Shown in pieces: positions 49,740-62,474 of a stretch of 64,000 nt of DNA. Position numbers and translations under genes: made by a program. Each line of letters opens with the position of its first letter. Position 1 is the stretch's first letter. This DNA is from Brasenia schreberi. Lineage: Eukaryota; Streptophyta; Magnoliopsida; Nymphaeales; Cabombaceae. Below the pieces are notes generated by a model that had not been told where the DNA came from, did not search any database, and was given only the letters and a program-made list of their open reading frames with translations. The stretch is from assembly GCA_036023115.1 (NCBI GenBank), contig JAYKKT010000064.1, forward strand, positions 2,041,501-2,105,500, in the 5' to 3' direction.

Positions 49740-49845
49740 AAAGAGCAATAGCTCATCATGCTAGGGGGTTGAGTCAACTTAAAGGTTATGATTTCAATAC
49801 CAGGAGGGTGCATATGCTTCCGCCTCCCCATTGTATGCAAAAAAA
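49740..49845 (+). mobile_element. tRNA-derived SINE copy
   Basis: AAAGAGCAATAGCTCATCAT with box A-like TAGCTCATCATGC, a decayed box B (gatttcaatacc), 3' domain 'ttccgcctccccattgta' and an A tail. Same subfamily as 4580-4698. Confidence 0.7.
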
Positions 49846-50170
49846 GGTGAAATTCTAAGCGTTCAATTCTTGGTTAAGATCATAACATGACAACAAAATC
49901 TAGGCTGAGACACCCTCATGAAACCATCTTTATCGTTTAACATTTGAGGCTCACTTCTCCACCCTTTAATTTCATTTCTTATTGAGAATAGTTTACATTG
50001 ATTCAGAACTTGACACTGCAGAGGATCGGATGGCAAATAAAACCCCACGATATGAAACATAGAAGGAAATAACAGATTTAAGTAGAACTTGAATGGGAGA
50101 TAACTAATCTTAATAATATAACATGAAGAAAGAGAGATGCTTAAACAAAAAAAAACTTTGCTTTCAGAGA

Positions 50171-53100
50171 TCAACCAAGAGATGATGCTGGCTGTAATTC
50201 CTCACCAGAAATCCCAGTTGTCCCATTAGAGTTGAAGAAATCCTGCAAAGCCAGCATACGAACAGCATTGTGCTGCATGCTCCTTATTGCCTCTATGGTG
50301 GCCAATGCTCCAGCAACAGTTGTGATGAGAGGAACCTTATATGCCAAAGCCATCCTCCTCAGTTTCCGGCCATCAATCTGATCAAGTGGATCGTCAGAGC
50401 TAGTCATCACCATCACTTGAATTTGACCATTTGCCACCATATCTCCAGCATGAGGTCGCCCTTCATGCAGCTTCAAGACCCTCTTGACAGAGAATCCTTC
50501 CAACTCAAGCCTGGTCACTGTACCAGAAGTAGCAACTATGCTGAATCCCAAGCTCAAAAACCCTCGAGCAATCGCAGGCAACTGGGGTTTTGTCAACTCA
50601 TTCAAGCTAACAAAAACAGTGCCAGAGAGTGGCAGCTTCTGACCAGCAGCTATTTGAGCCTTTGCAAAAGCCATTGGGAATTGGAAATCGATCCCCATGA
50701 CTTCCCCAGTACTACGCATTTCCGGTCCGAGCAGCACATCACAGCCTTGAAATTTCTCGAACGGCAGCACTGCCTCCTTGACAGAAACATGGCCAGGAAT
50801 ACACTCCTTCGTGAAACCAAGGTCATACAAAGATTTTCCAGACATTACAAGAGAAGCATACTTTGCTAGGGGGTGACCAATAGCTTTTGACACAAATGGA
50901 ACAGTACGGGAGGCACGAGGATTCGCTTCCAAGAGAAAGACGTCTCCTGATGCTGTGATGGCATACTGGCAATTCATCAACCCACATACATTAAGTTTCT
51001 TAGCTAACTTCACTGTCCAAGATCGAATCGTCTCCAAGCACGAGGCTGGTACAGTTTTAGTTGGTAACAAACATGCCGAGTCACCAGAGTGCACCCCAGC
51101 CTGCTCTATATGCTCCATTATACCACCAATAACTACATTCTTCTGAGAATCAGCAAGAGCATCTACGTCTATCTCGCATGCATCTGAAAGATACTTATCA
51201 ATCAAAACAGGGCGTGATGGATCCACTTGTACTGCAGTTTCCAAGTATTTAACAAGCTTCTCATCACTGTATACAATTTCCATTGCTCGGCCACCTAGGA
51301 CGTATGATGGCCGAACAACAACCGGATAACCTATTTGCTCAGCAATTGCCAGAGCACGCTCTTCACTCTTTGCTATACCCCCTTGAGGTTGTTCGATGCC
51401 AAGCTCTTCAAGAATCGCATTGAACCTTTCTCTATCTTCAGCAGCATCAATGGAATCAGGAGAAGTGCCCCATATGCGCACAAGCCCATGACCACTGGAA
51501 GCCATGAGCTTAACTTCATCCAGGTAATATTGGATCGGAAGCGATAGCTTTAGTGGTGTTTGACCACCAAATTGAACAATAATGCCATCTGGTCGCTCTA
51601 GGTCTACAATGTTCAGGACATCTTCCACTGTCAGGGGTTCAAAGTAAAGACGATCACTTGTGTCATAGTCTGTTGACACAGTTTCTGGATTTGAGTTCAT
51701 CATAATAGTTTCATATCCAGCAGGCTGAAAAAAGGGAAGGAGTGCTTTACATAATGAACATAAGGAAGATAAGAAAGTAGTGCCAATCGTATCTTCACAT
51801 AGATAAATCAGAAAACGACAAGCATTGAAAATGAGATCTCTTTGACCTCTAAATATAATCATAACATAGATGAAGACAAACAGATGCACATGTACATATG
51901 CAGACGATAATATACTAAATCAATTTAGGAAATAAGGCGATTTAGCAGTTTGTATCAATGGGCTCCTGTCGTAGTGTCAAAAGAAATAAGCCTCACGGTC
52001 AAAAGGTGAAACAAATTTGGCATGATGAGAAAAAATAGCTCCTAATATAGCAGACCATAGGTTTCTCCTATATGCTCAAACTTCATACAGAAAAAACACA
52101 GCAGCTTGAAATAAACAGAGCAAATACATAACAGTAAAAAGCTTGGTCATCAACCTGAAGAGCAAATGAGGTGTGGCAGCAGCAATAGTCAAACTCAATA
52201 CCCTGACCAATGCGATTTGGTCCACCACCAAGAATCAATACTTTTTTATTTTGACTTGGATATGACTCACATTCGTTCTCATACGAAGAATACATATATG
52301 GTGTGTCAGCTCCAAACTCTGCAGCACATGTGTCCACCCTCTTGTATGCAGGAGAAACACCCAGGGATAGACGCCTTGCACGCACTTCTCTCTCTGTAGA
52401 TGATGTTGCATATGCAATCTGCTTATCGCTGAAACCTCTCCTCTTCACTTCATAGAAGTCCTCTTTCGTGAGCTTTTCTAAGCTTGTAGCCAACAGAAAC
52501 TGTTCCACATCCACTAGCTCTTTTAGCTGTGCCAGAAACCATTTGTCTATGAGACTAATTTCATGAATTTCTTCAATATCCATTCCTTTCTTCATTGCAG
52601 CATATAAAGCATGTACGCGATCTGGACTAGGGACGCGAAGACTGTATTTTAACTGCTCATAGTCCAGGTCCAGTTCCTTGACACGTGAACAACCCCATCC
52701 AGAGTAACCGGATTCTAGGGAACGAACTGCTTTTTGGAAAGATTCTTGAAATGTTCTACCCAATGCCATAGCTTCACCAACAGACTTCATCTGTGTCGTC
52801 AGCACAGGTTGAGAACCAGGAAACTTCTCAAATGCAAATCGTGGTATCTGCCAAGTGCAAATTAACCATTGTTAGAGCAACATGACTTTTGTTGGATTAC
52901 TCGCATTGTACAGCAGCATATCATCTAATAATACTAGAGTATGAAAAGCACTCTGAAAATCAATTTCTGAGAAGTGAACACTCCGAAGACAATCATACTA
53001 TGCAGTATGCACAAGCATGGATCAATGAAGAGACTACTCTATAAATGGATGAGTCAATATAAAACTTGTTGCAGAAATGCTGTTTCTTATTTTTCCTTTA

Positions 53101-56100
53101 TGCGGAGTGCATACATGTTGTGGTTAAAATTCTTGATCATGAAAATGCAATCACACTAGAAAAAAAGGAGAACAAAAACAAGCGTGTACGGATCCAACAG
53201 CCATTTTCAAATGGATTGCCAATAAATAAAGCATGTTAAGCACTGAGTTTTCATAGTTCATAATAAGATCAATTTGCTATCAACACTAGTACCGCCAGTG
53301 ACACTTGTAAAGAAGGAATTCCAGGAGCAAAGAATCTGAATAGCAAAAAAAAACAGAGAAACATAGCTCGCTTAAAGCACAATCTGTACTTACAGAAAAG
53401 AAAAACAAATGCACGTATATGGACTTAAATCTTCAGAAACAAAACTGACTGAGGAAACATAACATTAAAATTTTGCAAACCAGTATAGCAATTTCTATGC
53501 AAATCAATATCATAGAAAACACAAGATACACCATTAATAGGTAGAATACATGTTTCTTAACGAGCATCACTTACAATGAATCAACACTCAGGAAACAAAC
53601 CTATGAATGGCTGGACACTATGCATATATTCTTTGCTTGGGACCATGGTTGCTGACCGGGGTGTAACTATTTTTTCCAAAAACATTTAGTTTTTATTAGG
53701 CATCTCGCAGGTCGTAGGCATTGAAAAGTTGATGGAAGAGAAAAATTACCATGGTGGCCTTCAATATTTCTACATGGAAGGAACAGTTTCCAAATACCTA
53801 TGAAGTGCAGCAATTCTCTCTCAGTTCCTACGTTCAGGAGTGCTCAAAAAGGAAAAATAAGAATGACGGATTGGTTGACTTGTTTCATTGCCTTCTACAC
53901 CAGATTTGGAGGCAAGCTAGTTCACTCTCCTTGGAAAAGGGAGTTTCATAGCGCAAATGGGATTATGCATGTAGATAAGATAAGCAAAACGCTTGTTCAG
54001 AAAAACTGAGATTGTTTCAGCATATAAACACTAAACGGCCCCTATAGATCCCATAACTATAAAAGGTTGTTCAGCGTACTGATTTGGAATCCCAATGTGG
54101 AATTTAACTTCATGGAATTTTTATTTCTGCAGACCACAATCATGCACAGTGAAAAGAGCGGATGATGAGAGCCATTAGTGAATATATTATATATCAACTG
54201 ACCTTCATAGCTATTTCAATCATTGACTTAGGCATACGATCCAATACGTATGCAACATGTTAGGCACGTTTATATTAACTTTCAACAATACGAACATGTT
54301 GTGGACATGCAGCACGTGGTGCTAGATATTATTCTCGTTGGCATTATGAGTGGCTCATTGCTGATGAAATACAATAACTAAATGTCAACCACATCATATG
54401 ACACTCATTGACACTTTATCGGCAGCAAGCACCAACTCCATGAAGACACAACAACAACAACTAAGCCCCTTCCCATAGCAGATGGAGGCTGCTACATGGA
54501 TTCTTTGTTTCCCCATGTGCCACGCTAGCAGTTAACTCAATATAAACTAGATCATTCTTTATATTTTCTTTCCAACACTTTTGTGGTTGTCCTCTTCCTC
54601 TTTTAACATTTTAACAATCTAGTTGTTCATATCTTCTTACGGGAGCATCCTTGGGTCGTCTTTATAAATGTTCAAACCATCTTAAATGATTTTCTCTCAT
54701 TTTATCTTCTATTTGTCCTACTTCCAATTTGTTTATAATAACCTCATTATGTATATGGTCTTTCCTTGTGTGACGGCTCATCCATAACACTTCATTTATG
54801 CTACAACCATCTTTTGCACATGTTGATGATTAAGTGTCCAACTGCCCAACACTCATAATCATAAAACATAGTAAGTCTAATTGTTGCTCCATAATATTTA
54901 TCTTTTAACTTTAATGGTATCTTCTTATCACTGAGAATATCTGAGATGCCCCTCTCCATTTTAACCAGCCAGCATTAATTCGATGTGTAAGATCTCAAAA
55001 TTGACACTAGGTATTTAAAACTTTCCTTGTGAGGGATGCAAAGTATGTCAATCTTAATTTCTATGCCCTCTCAAGTATCCAAATGATCAAACTTATGTTC
55101 CATACATTATGTCTTTGTTCTACTAAGTTGGAAGCCTTTACTTTCTAACGTTTCTCTCCATAATTCCAATTTCCTATTAACTTTTTCCTTAGACTCATCC
55201 ACTAACACAATATCATGTGCAAATAACATACACCAAGGTACCTCATCTTTAATATGTTTTGTTAACTCATGAATGGTCAATATAAATAAATATAAACTTA
55301 AAATTGATCCCTTATGTAACCCATATTAACTTGAAAGGAGTCTATCATTCCTAATGATAGTAAGTCCAAACTTCATATAACACTAATTATTTTAAAGGAT
55401 AAGATGAGGAAAAAACCTAAGATGATTTGAAATGATAACACAGATTTGTAAAACAACTCACACAATACCTCTCTCTCTCACACAATAATAGAAGCATGCA
55501 TAGACTTACCTTGGTCACCACATAATCAATGGATGGCTCGAAACTAGCAGGAGTTTTCTTGGTGATATCATTCGGGATCTGGTCTAGAGTGTAACCAATC
55601 GACAACTTTGCTGCCATTTTAGCTATTGGGAACCCAGTGGCCTTAGAGGCCAATGCCGAAGACCTCGACACTCTAGGATTCATCTCTATCACCATCACCT
55701 CACCGTCTTTGGGATTAACAGCAAACTGAACGTTTGATCCTCCACATTCAACACCAATTTCGCGAATTATGGCAATTGAATAATCCCTGAGACGCTGATA
55801 CTCCTTGTCGGTAAGTGTTTGCGCCGGAGCGACAGTGATTGAATCGCCGGTATGCACACCCATCGGATCAATATTCTCAATAGAGCATATGATCACCACA
55901 TTATCAGCTAAGTCTCTCATCACCTCGAGCTCGTATTCCTTCCATCCAAGCAACGATTTCTCCACAAGAACCTGAGAAGTTAAGCTGGCGGCAAGCCCAG
56001 CCTTGCATATTGTTTCGAACTCCTCTTTGTTGTAAGCTATCCCACCGCCGGTACCACCTAGAGTAAAAGCTGGCCGGATTATCACCGGAAATTCTCCAAT

Positions 56101-56844
56101 CCAATTCACAATTTCCAGACACGCTTCAAGAGTAGTTCCGATTCCCGAAGGTGGCGTTTTAATCCCAATGTTCTCCATGGCTTGCTTGAACAAATCTCTA
56201 TCTTCTGCCTTCTTGATAGCGTCGAGCTTTGCTCCAATCAATTCGACGCCGTATTTCTCCAAAACACCTCTCTCTGCTAACGCGACGGCGAGATTGAGAG
56301 CCGTCTGCCCGCCCATAGTTGGTAGAATTGCATCCGGACGCTCTTTTTCGATAACCTGTTCGACTAATTCCGGCGTCATCGGAGTAATGTACGTCCTATC
56401 CGCCATCTCTGGATCTGTCATGATGGTCGCAGGGTTCGAATTGATCAAAACAACTTCATAACCTTCTTCCTTGAGAGCCTTGCACGCCTGAGTCCCCGAA
56501 TAATCGAACTCGCAGGCTTGTCCGATAACAATGGGACCGGCACCCAGAATCAAAATCTTCTTAAGGTCGGTCCTTCTCCCCCGCCGGATTCCGGCGCGGC
56601 CCCCAGCGACCTCGAAACTCATGAACGACGGAGTGCTACTTGCAGGCAGATTGAATCCCGCCCCATTTTCACTCTCGGAGCTCGCTTTCGCCGAGCAGAT
56701 TGAAATCGCAAACCGAAGCGACTTGTTCGCTGAGAGGAAGGTAGAGTGCTTCTTGGAGTAGGAGAAGATGTGGACGTTGTCGGATCGACGGAAGTTGTTT
56801 GTGGGTAACGATAGAATCGACGAAGGAGCATATTTGCTACCCAT
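50171..56844 (-). CDS. CARB: carbamoyl-phosphate synthase large subunit, plastid precursor
   Basis: Three exons, 56844-55510, 52847-52155 and 51724-50171, join in frame to 1193 residues, close to Arabidopsis CARB. It makes carbamoyl phosphate from bicarbonate, ATP and ammonia supplied by the small subunit CARA, feeding arginine and pyrimidine synthesis in plastids. Residues 1 to about 60 are Ser-rich and basic, a transit peptide. The first synthetase half ([32 protein letters not shown]-grasp with [10 protein letters not shown] and [20 protein letters not shown]) is followed by an oligomerisation segment, then the second half ([33 protein letters not shown]-grasp with [12 protein letters not shown]). 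The C-terminal MGS-type regulatory domain ends the protein ([21 protein letters not shown]). Splice phases are 0 at both introns. Intron 1 (2.66 kb) contains an RTE copy. Confidence 0.96.
54447..55349 (-). mobile_element. RTE LINE 3' part in CARB intron 1
   Basis: About 0.9 kb from the tail (acaacaacaacaactaagcc) through the C-terminal domain to the reverse transcriptase (near the FADDI region at about 55230), same strand as the host gene. Decayed; no clear target duplication. Confidence 0.85.
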
Positions 56845-56907
56845 ACTAACCTCTCCCGATCTCTTCCTTCTAAGATAAGCCCCAACAAACTTTTTAGAGT
56901 TTCGAGA

Positions 56908-56918
56908 CTAGGGTTTTA
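56908..56918 (-). promoter_or_regulatory. telo-box in the CARB leader or promoter
   Basis: TAAAACCCTAG on the reverse strand, about 65 bp before the CARB ATG. This motif is frequent upstream of plant genes for growth and nucleotide or protein synthesis. Confidence 0.5.
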
Positions 56919-57169
56919 GAAGAAACCACGAAACGACCCAGAAGAAGTGAGCATGGGGTGTGCACAGGAAGTTCTCTGGTCACGAATGGGGAAGTAGAGA
57001 AAAGAAAAAAGGTTATCTCGAACACCCAGATGATGGGAGAGCAACAACGAGAGGAAGAATACCGTTTGAAGCTTGGGATCTTTTAATAATCACCGCTGTT
57101 TGGGGAAGAGATAGAGAAGAGTAGGGTTTATGAAAGAAGATAGCTTGTAAATGGCTACCGCAGCCGCTA

Positions 57170-57171
<2 letters not shown>

Positions 57172-57201
<30 letters not shown>
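57172..57201. repeat. (CA)n(GA)n compound microsatellite
   Basis: A short CA run passes directly into GA, upstream of CARB. Confidence 0.9.
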
Positions 57202-57202
<1 letters not shown>

Positions 57203-57683
57203 GAAAGACGTTAAACCAGGAAAAAGTTGGATCTTTTGAAGAAATATCAACGTCATCAAAAGACAAGAAACTTGGGCTTTTAGCTTGAGGCGCAAGAGGA
57301 CGTTAGCTTTCCTTTTAAAGCATAGAGAACCAAGAACGTAGTTTTTGGTTATTTATTTAAATTTTCTCAAAATGCATATAGCTAGCTGTTTTAACCTTAA
57401 GTAGCGTATTTAGCAATGAAATCTAGGTTGATAAGCACGATCTCTCTACATTTTGAAGCAGAAGTTTAAGAATCGATTGATCATGATAACATGAAGTGAG
57501 AGACAGTTAATAAATTCTGCTAGAACGAAACAAACGACCACATATACGGTTTGATCGACACATCACCTGGTATACTCTTATCCAAGGAGAGATCTTGAGT
57601 AAAGTTTGAGACAAAGAGATTATTGAAAAAAGTATCGATGTGGGTAATAACTGTCATCATCGGGTAACCCGGTAGCAGAGTCT

Positions 57684-57713
57684 GTCTAGTATGGGAAAAG
57701 GCTTTGTTGTTGA
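57684..57713 (+). mobile_element. RTE tail scrap
   Basis: 'tctagtatgggaaaaggctt' plus TTGTTG is the last part of RTE. It is followed by a short direct repeat of 'ttgttgttgacaatgg'. Too short to place ends. Confidence 0.5.
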
Positions 57714-57779
57714 CAATGGAAAACTTGTATTTGTTGTTGACAATGGGAAACTTAGTATAGCAAGCTCGTGGTAGTAAAT

Positions 57780-58568
57780 GTATCTTGATCTGCCCGAGAT
57801 GCTTCGAAGAAGAGGAATCGACTGAACATGCCTTACGGGACTGTTGGTGGATACAACACTTTCTTATCGCCGCCGGGGCTTAGAAGGAAGGAGGACAAGG
57901 AGCTATCAATACAGAATTTGATACGGAAAATCTGCAATCATACTTTGGTGTGTATTATCTGGATGGACCAAAACAAGACAGTATTTTAAAACAGCAACTT
58001 GTTCAAGGAGGAAATTATAGGAAAATTAATTTGTTCTCTAAAATGAGTAAAGAAGCTCAACAAAAGGAAAAGGGGTTTGACAATGACAACGTTCAACTGA
58101 CCTCAAGGGCAGCAGCAAGATGGATAGCAGCCGCACCTCCAGACAAATGCAAGCTCAATACTGATGCAGCGGTTTTTGAGAACAGGAAAGGAAAAACTGA
58201 CGCAATGATCCGAGACTCAAAAGGGATTCATTCTAGCTGCTGCTCCATGGCCACTCCGTGATGGCTTAGATCAATGGAGCTAGATTATTTCTTTTAGGAT
58301 GGAGTGAACTGCCTATTCGACCATTTGAGGTAGGGTGAACGATGTATAGTAGTCATTTCTTGTAATTTTTTTATTGATTTTTGAATTTCAGGCAGGTGGC
58401 CGCCTCACCTTGCCTCAATATGAATCCACCACTGGCTTAGATCTACAGAATGCAGAAGCACAATCAATACGACAGGGAATTCTCTTGGCTAGAGAAGGAG
58501 GTTTTCTGGATATAACAGTGGAAAGCGAATGCCTAGGCGGGTGCCAACACACAAGCAAACTCCGCTGA
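57780..58568 (+). pseudogene. L1-type LINE 3' remnant (zf-RVT and RNase H-like)
   Basis: A zf-RVT-like stretch (CPRCFEEEESTEHALRDCWW) near 57790-57850 is followed by RNase H-like pieces: 58110-58235 (ARWIAAAPPDKCKLNTDAAV, IRDSKG) and 58440-58540 (EAQSIRQGILLAREGGF, VESECLGG). The two RNase H pieces are in different frames with a stop between. This resembles the C-terminus of plant L1-type elements, or of related RNase H-like genes, in decay. Confidence 0.6.
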
Positions 58569-58709
58569 ACTATTTTGAGTTGATTCTTGAAGACTGTATC
58601 AACAACACCTCCGATCAAAACAATGTGATTTCAGTCATGTTGAGAGCGGCACATGATTGAAGAAGTATCAGAAATCATAAAAAATGTTGCGACATTGGAT
58701 GGCCAAGAT

Positions 58710-58870
58710 AACTCCACTCATGTAAGGGATCACCTTGCATGTTCAATTCCAAGCTTAAATAAAGGAGGATGGTTGTGTTTGGCTTCCGACACCCAAATTA
58801 TGATAGGTCTATGTGGAAACAAAGAATCCTAGCCGACCCCATCTAGTATGGGAAAAGATTTAGTTGTCGA
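58710..58870 (+). mobile_element. mini-RTE (5' end joined to 3' end) with 16-bp TSD
   Basis: 161 bp: RTE 5' region (catgtaagggatcaccttgc ... ggcttccgacaccc) joined to the last roughly 70 nt of RTE ending 'agtatgggaaaagatttagt'. Flanks attggatggccaagat (58694-58709) and attggatgaccaagat (58871-58886) differ at one base. Same layout as 23151-23332. Confidence 0.8.
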
Positions 58871-59716
58871 ATTGGATGACCAAGATCAGATTACCTAAAC
58901 TTTCTTCTATTTGAGAACTTTGTATTACTTTTGGAAAAAAAAGTGTGGGAAAATTTTGTTTAGAAGTAAGAATAATATCTGCCTTTTGAAAATACTCAAA
59001 GGTTAGGTCCGCTCTTTGAATTTCACCAATTATTTAGGTCTGATAACAAAATGATTTAGGTATTTTTCTTATTATTGCAGAACCTTATAGTATGTTATTT
59101 TATTTTCTATTCAAAAATAATTATAGATTTTTTAATCAAACTAAACTAGGATGACAAGTCTCTTTTAAGAAGATTAGTTAAACAATGCCAAATAATGATC
59201 ATCCTTATCGAGATGATGAATGGATGTTATTTTCGAGGCCATCAACTCTTTTTTTCTTTTTCTTTCTTTTTACAACTATTGAACTCATGATGTTTCATGA
59301 AATTTAACATTTTTGGATCTGTTATGACTATTAATTTTTAAATTATTTTGTACATAATTAGTTTCAATATAAATATAAAGGTACATTTTATTTATATGTC
59401 CTTTTCCGATGCTGGTAGGGATGGAGTATTCATTCATTGGCGGCAGATGAGGAGTTAGGAGTATGACGCCCTAATTTTCCTTTGTGTGGTATTTTCATGT
59501 TGTGATCCTGTTTGTGTTGTATAATTTTCTGTGTCGTAAATCTGTCAACCCGAGCACGACCTGATTTTGAATATGTTATTTTGGGTGAGAAAAAACACGG
59601 ACCTTTTGGGTCATGCCTTTATCGGGTTTTCATGTTCACTGCACACTGCCCATAATTTGGTGTTTTAAGTTGTTTCATGTCATATCTTTCTGTGTTTGTG
59701 CAAAAAAATGAAATGA

Positions 59717-59717
<1 letters not shown>

Positions 59718-59769
<52 letters not shown>

Positions 59770-59779
59770 TAGAGAGAGA
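59718..59779. repeat. (CA)n(TA)n(GA)n compound microsatellite
   Basis: CA run, TA run and short GA run in direct succession. Confidence 0.9.
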
Positions 59780-60106
59780 GATGTTATGTACGACAAGTCC
59801 TCTCACTGCCTCTCTCGTCTTATGGCCCCTGCGCTTATTATAGGAGGGGTACGAGACCTAAAGGAGAAAGAGTGACTGCCTTGTAAAATATGTTTAAGCT
59901 TTATAATATATATCAATACGAGGATAATACCATTTAATTTATTTATATATATGTATACGAACACTGGAAGTTGCTAAGCGAGATTCTATTAGACTGATTG
60001 CACCAATGATACTGATTGAGCTGCCCGTGAAGTTAGTGGGCGTATATTAAATGCTACGTCACATGAGTGCCTCCCATTGATCACAAAAAACTTTGTAGTA
60101 ACTCCA

Positions 60107-60109
<3 letters not shown>

Positions 60110-60191
<82 letters not shown>

Positions 60192-60206
60192 CGTGTGTGT
60201 GTGTGT
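60110..60206. repeat. (CT)n(AT)n(GT)n compound microsatellite
   Basis: About 17 CT units, about 21 TA units, then a short GT run. On the reverse strand this is again (CA)n(TA)n(GA)n. Confidence 0.95.
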
Positions 60207-60624
60207 CGCGTGGTGAGTATACTGATTGGTGCCCACGACACGGTACTTTGGAGTTTTCCTTCTTTTCCTTTTCAGGAATACCCAATTAAGAATGAACCAA
60301 TTGGAAATGAGACAGTGGAACGAGCAGGTAAAAATGAAGGTCACATCACTGTCCCCTGTTCGGATAGACATTATTTGCTGACTGTGATCATCGTCAAAGT
60401 TCCCAAACAAATAATATAAATAATAAGCATTTTCACAAGAAAAAAGCCAAGAGCAGAAAGCACCGGAAAAAGATTCCGACCACCATCATTTGAAAAACCA
60501 AAATCTATTGCTATCAATATGAATAAAATATTAACTTAAAATTATAGCCTTCCTTTCAAAATATCAGTAGCAGTTGAACTTTGTGGTAAAGGAAAAATAA
60601 ATGAAAGTTTTTCTCTTTGGGGCA

Positions 60625-60702
60625 CAACGAGGAGCCCGAGGATGCACAACCATGAGTCTGACCCCTTCGCCAAGTGAGCTATTACTCGTTGTGCAAAAAA
60701 AT
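60625..60702 (-). mobile_element. SINE 5' fragment
   Basis: Reverse strand: GCACAACGAGTAATAGCTCA with box A-like TAGCTCACTTGG, then a diverged middle. A second 'ctcgttgtgcc' at the far end forms a short direct repeat with the start. Confidence 0.55.
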
Positions 60703-61874
60703 ATAGATCAACTACCGGATTCCGGTACCAGTTCGAGTTCCAGAAAATGTTAATTTCTTAAGTGAAAAGATGGCACAGTGAGCTGATCGAAAGAAACAGG
60801 GTTATGTCCATGACTTGTTCATCAACTTAGATCTTGTTCGTGTTCAGTTCATTAGCTCATTTGGGTGGAGCGGACATAAACCAAACTGAACACAAGTTGC
60901 TCGTTACAGAAAATGCAAGTTTTAACGTGTAGGATAATAGGAATTTAATTTCCTAAAAAGGAATCAACTTAAAAGCCTTCTCTTATACATTTTTCTTGTT
61001 GAATTGAAAATTTTCATCATTTGTGCACAATATAACCAATTCATTAGGTTGATGAACATGGTTTTCTTGCATACACGTACATAAAAACCATACACTTAAC
61101 AAGCTTATACAACTACAAGCCATCCCCAAAAACACGGTTTTCATGCTCAGGTAAAGCATAACGAGTGTAGGTTCAAACTCTAGACCCAGACCCAAGTGTA
61201 ATATCTCTCTCTCTCTCTCACACACACAAGCGTAACGAGTGTAGGTTCGCACATCATTTGATGCTCTCGTGAATGATAACAAGTGAATGAAAGCCCAGAT
61301 GCAGGAGAAATCCATATGTAGGCATTGGGTCCAAACGATAAAGGTGTTCATGGCTGAAGCTTCAAACTCTTGAAAGGGATGAATTGGAAGCAAAGGAGAA
61401 GAACCCATAGGAGATACGTGAGAATAAAGCTGACTAAAGATACAAGAACAAAGACTAATTGAAAGATTCTCCAACGTATGATACTCTTGGGAAAAACTAA
61501 AAACGAAGAGCACAGCTACTCAAGACCGGTGACCAGATTAGGGGTGGCAATTTCGTGCTCATGTTGGAGAAAGGTCGAGTATGACGACTCTTCTTTCTTT
61601 TGGTCACTTTCGGCGGCACGGATAAGAGGAACTACCAATCATAAAGGAAACTATTATTACGAAGATAATCAAATAATTATTGATAGACAACAATATCATG
61701 TTATTTTTAAAAAAGATTAAATATTTTATTGACCATTAAAAGATCATGATCTCAGTCAAATGGACTGATGTGTGGCCATATCGATCAGTCTGACCTTTTT
61801 CAGAGAGATACAGCTGCACCATTGAAAATTATCACTCTGCAGTCCAGAGGTTTTATCTAATTTGTCTGCGACAA

Positions 61875-62031
61875 TCAAAATGCAGACCCACTTACTTTTG
61901 TCTTTCCAAGCAACACATCTTTTGCTTCATTTGTCTTTGATGCAAGGTAATGGCTGCCGCCTGCATCTGGATGGTTGGCAACCATCACCTTCCTGTGAGC
62001 TTCCTTGACCTTGTCCGCAGTAGCACTTTCC
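61875..62031 (-). CDS. TIM14: TIM14/PAM18 J-protein, last exon
   Basis: The exon begins after a TTTCTTAAACAG acceptor at 62031 with a single G that completes the preceding codon, and encodes [24 protein letters not shown] sequence followed by [13 protein letters not shown] and a C-terminal GSAF. HPD is the J-domain motif that stimulates mtHsp70 (SSC1-type) ATPase. The protein anchors the import motor at the TIM23 channel of the mitochondrial inner membrane. The family's first exon encodes an N-terminal membrane segment and the start of the J domain; it is not found between 62032 and 64000, so it must lie beyond the window, with the hAT relic at 62475 inside the intron. A GTAAGT inside the last codons resembles a donor, but the family C-terminus (GSAF) shows the exon reads through. 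Confidence 0.85.
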
Positions 62032-62194
62032 CTGTTTAAGAAAGTAAAAAATTTAATATAATTCAACACACAATAGTTTACAACAACGAAATGGGAAGAA
62101 CACAATCATTACACTGTGCAAGTTCATAGACACCATGAAAAAGAACATAATTTAACAGATCAAAATTACAGTGGTAAAAAGTTGGTAAGAACAA

Positions 62195-62305
62195 GCACAA
62201 CGAGCAAAATCTCACCAGCCCCAACTGAAAAGTTGAAAATCAAGAGTTAGATACCCGAGGCGCTGATCTGGCTTCCGCCTACCCGGTGTAACAAAAAGAA
62301 GAAAG
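62195..62305 (+). mobile_element. tRNA-derived SINE copy
   Basis: GCACAACGAGCAAAATCTCA, box B-like gagttagataccc, 3' domain 'ggcttccgcctacccggtgt' and an A-rich tail. Same subfamily as 35798-35910, in the presumed TIM14 intron. Confidence 0.65.
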
Positions 62306-62474
62306 TTTGTACACAGGCCACATGTCCCATGTCCAATTAATAATCATGGATCTAATTGACAAAAAGGCACAACCATGCCCACGATCATATAACCCTTCCA
62401 TGAGACATCACTAGCTGCTTAGCAATTCCTTATGTAATGAGTTTCGGCATGAATGGCCATTCTAGTGTTATATG

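Noticed and set aside
50270..50869. Forward frame of 199 residues
   Set aside because: Antisense shadow of CARB exon 3.
60983..61513. Reverse 176-residue frame
   Set aside because: Low-complexity and repeat-derived (CT and CA runs), with no domain and no splice context.
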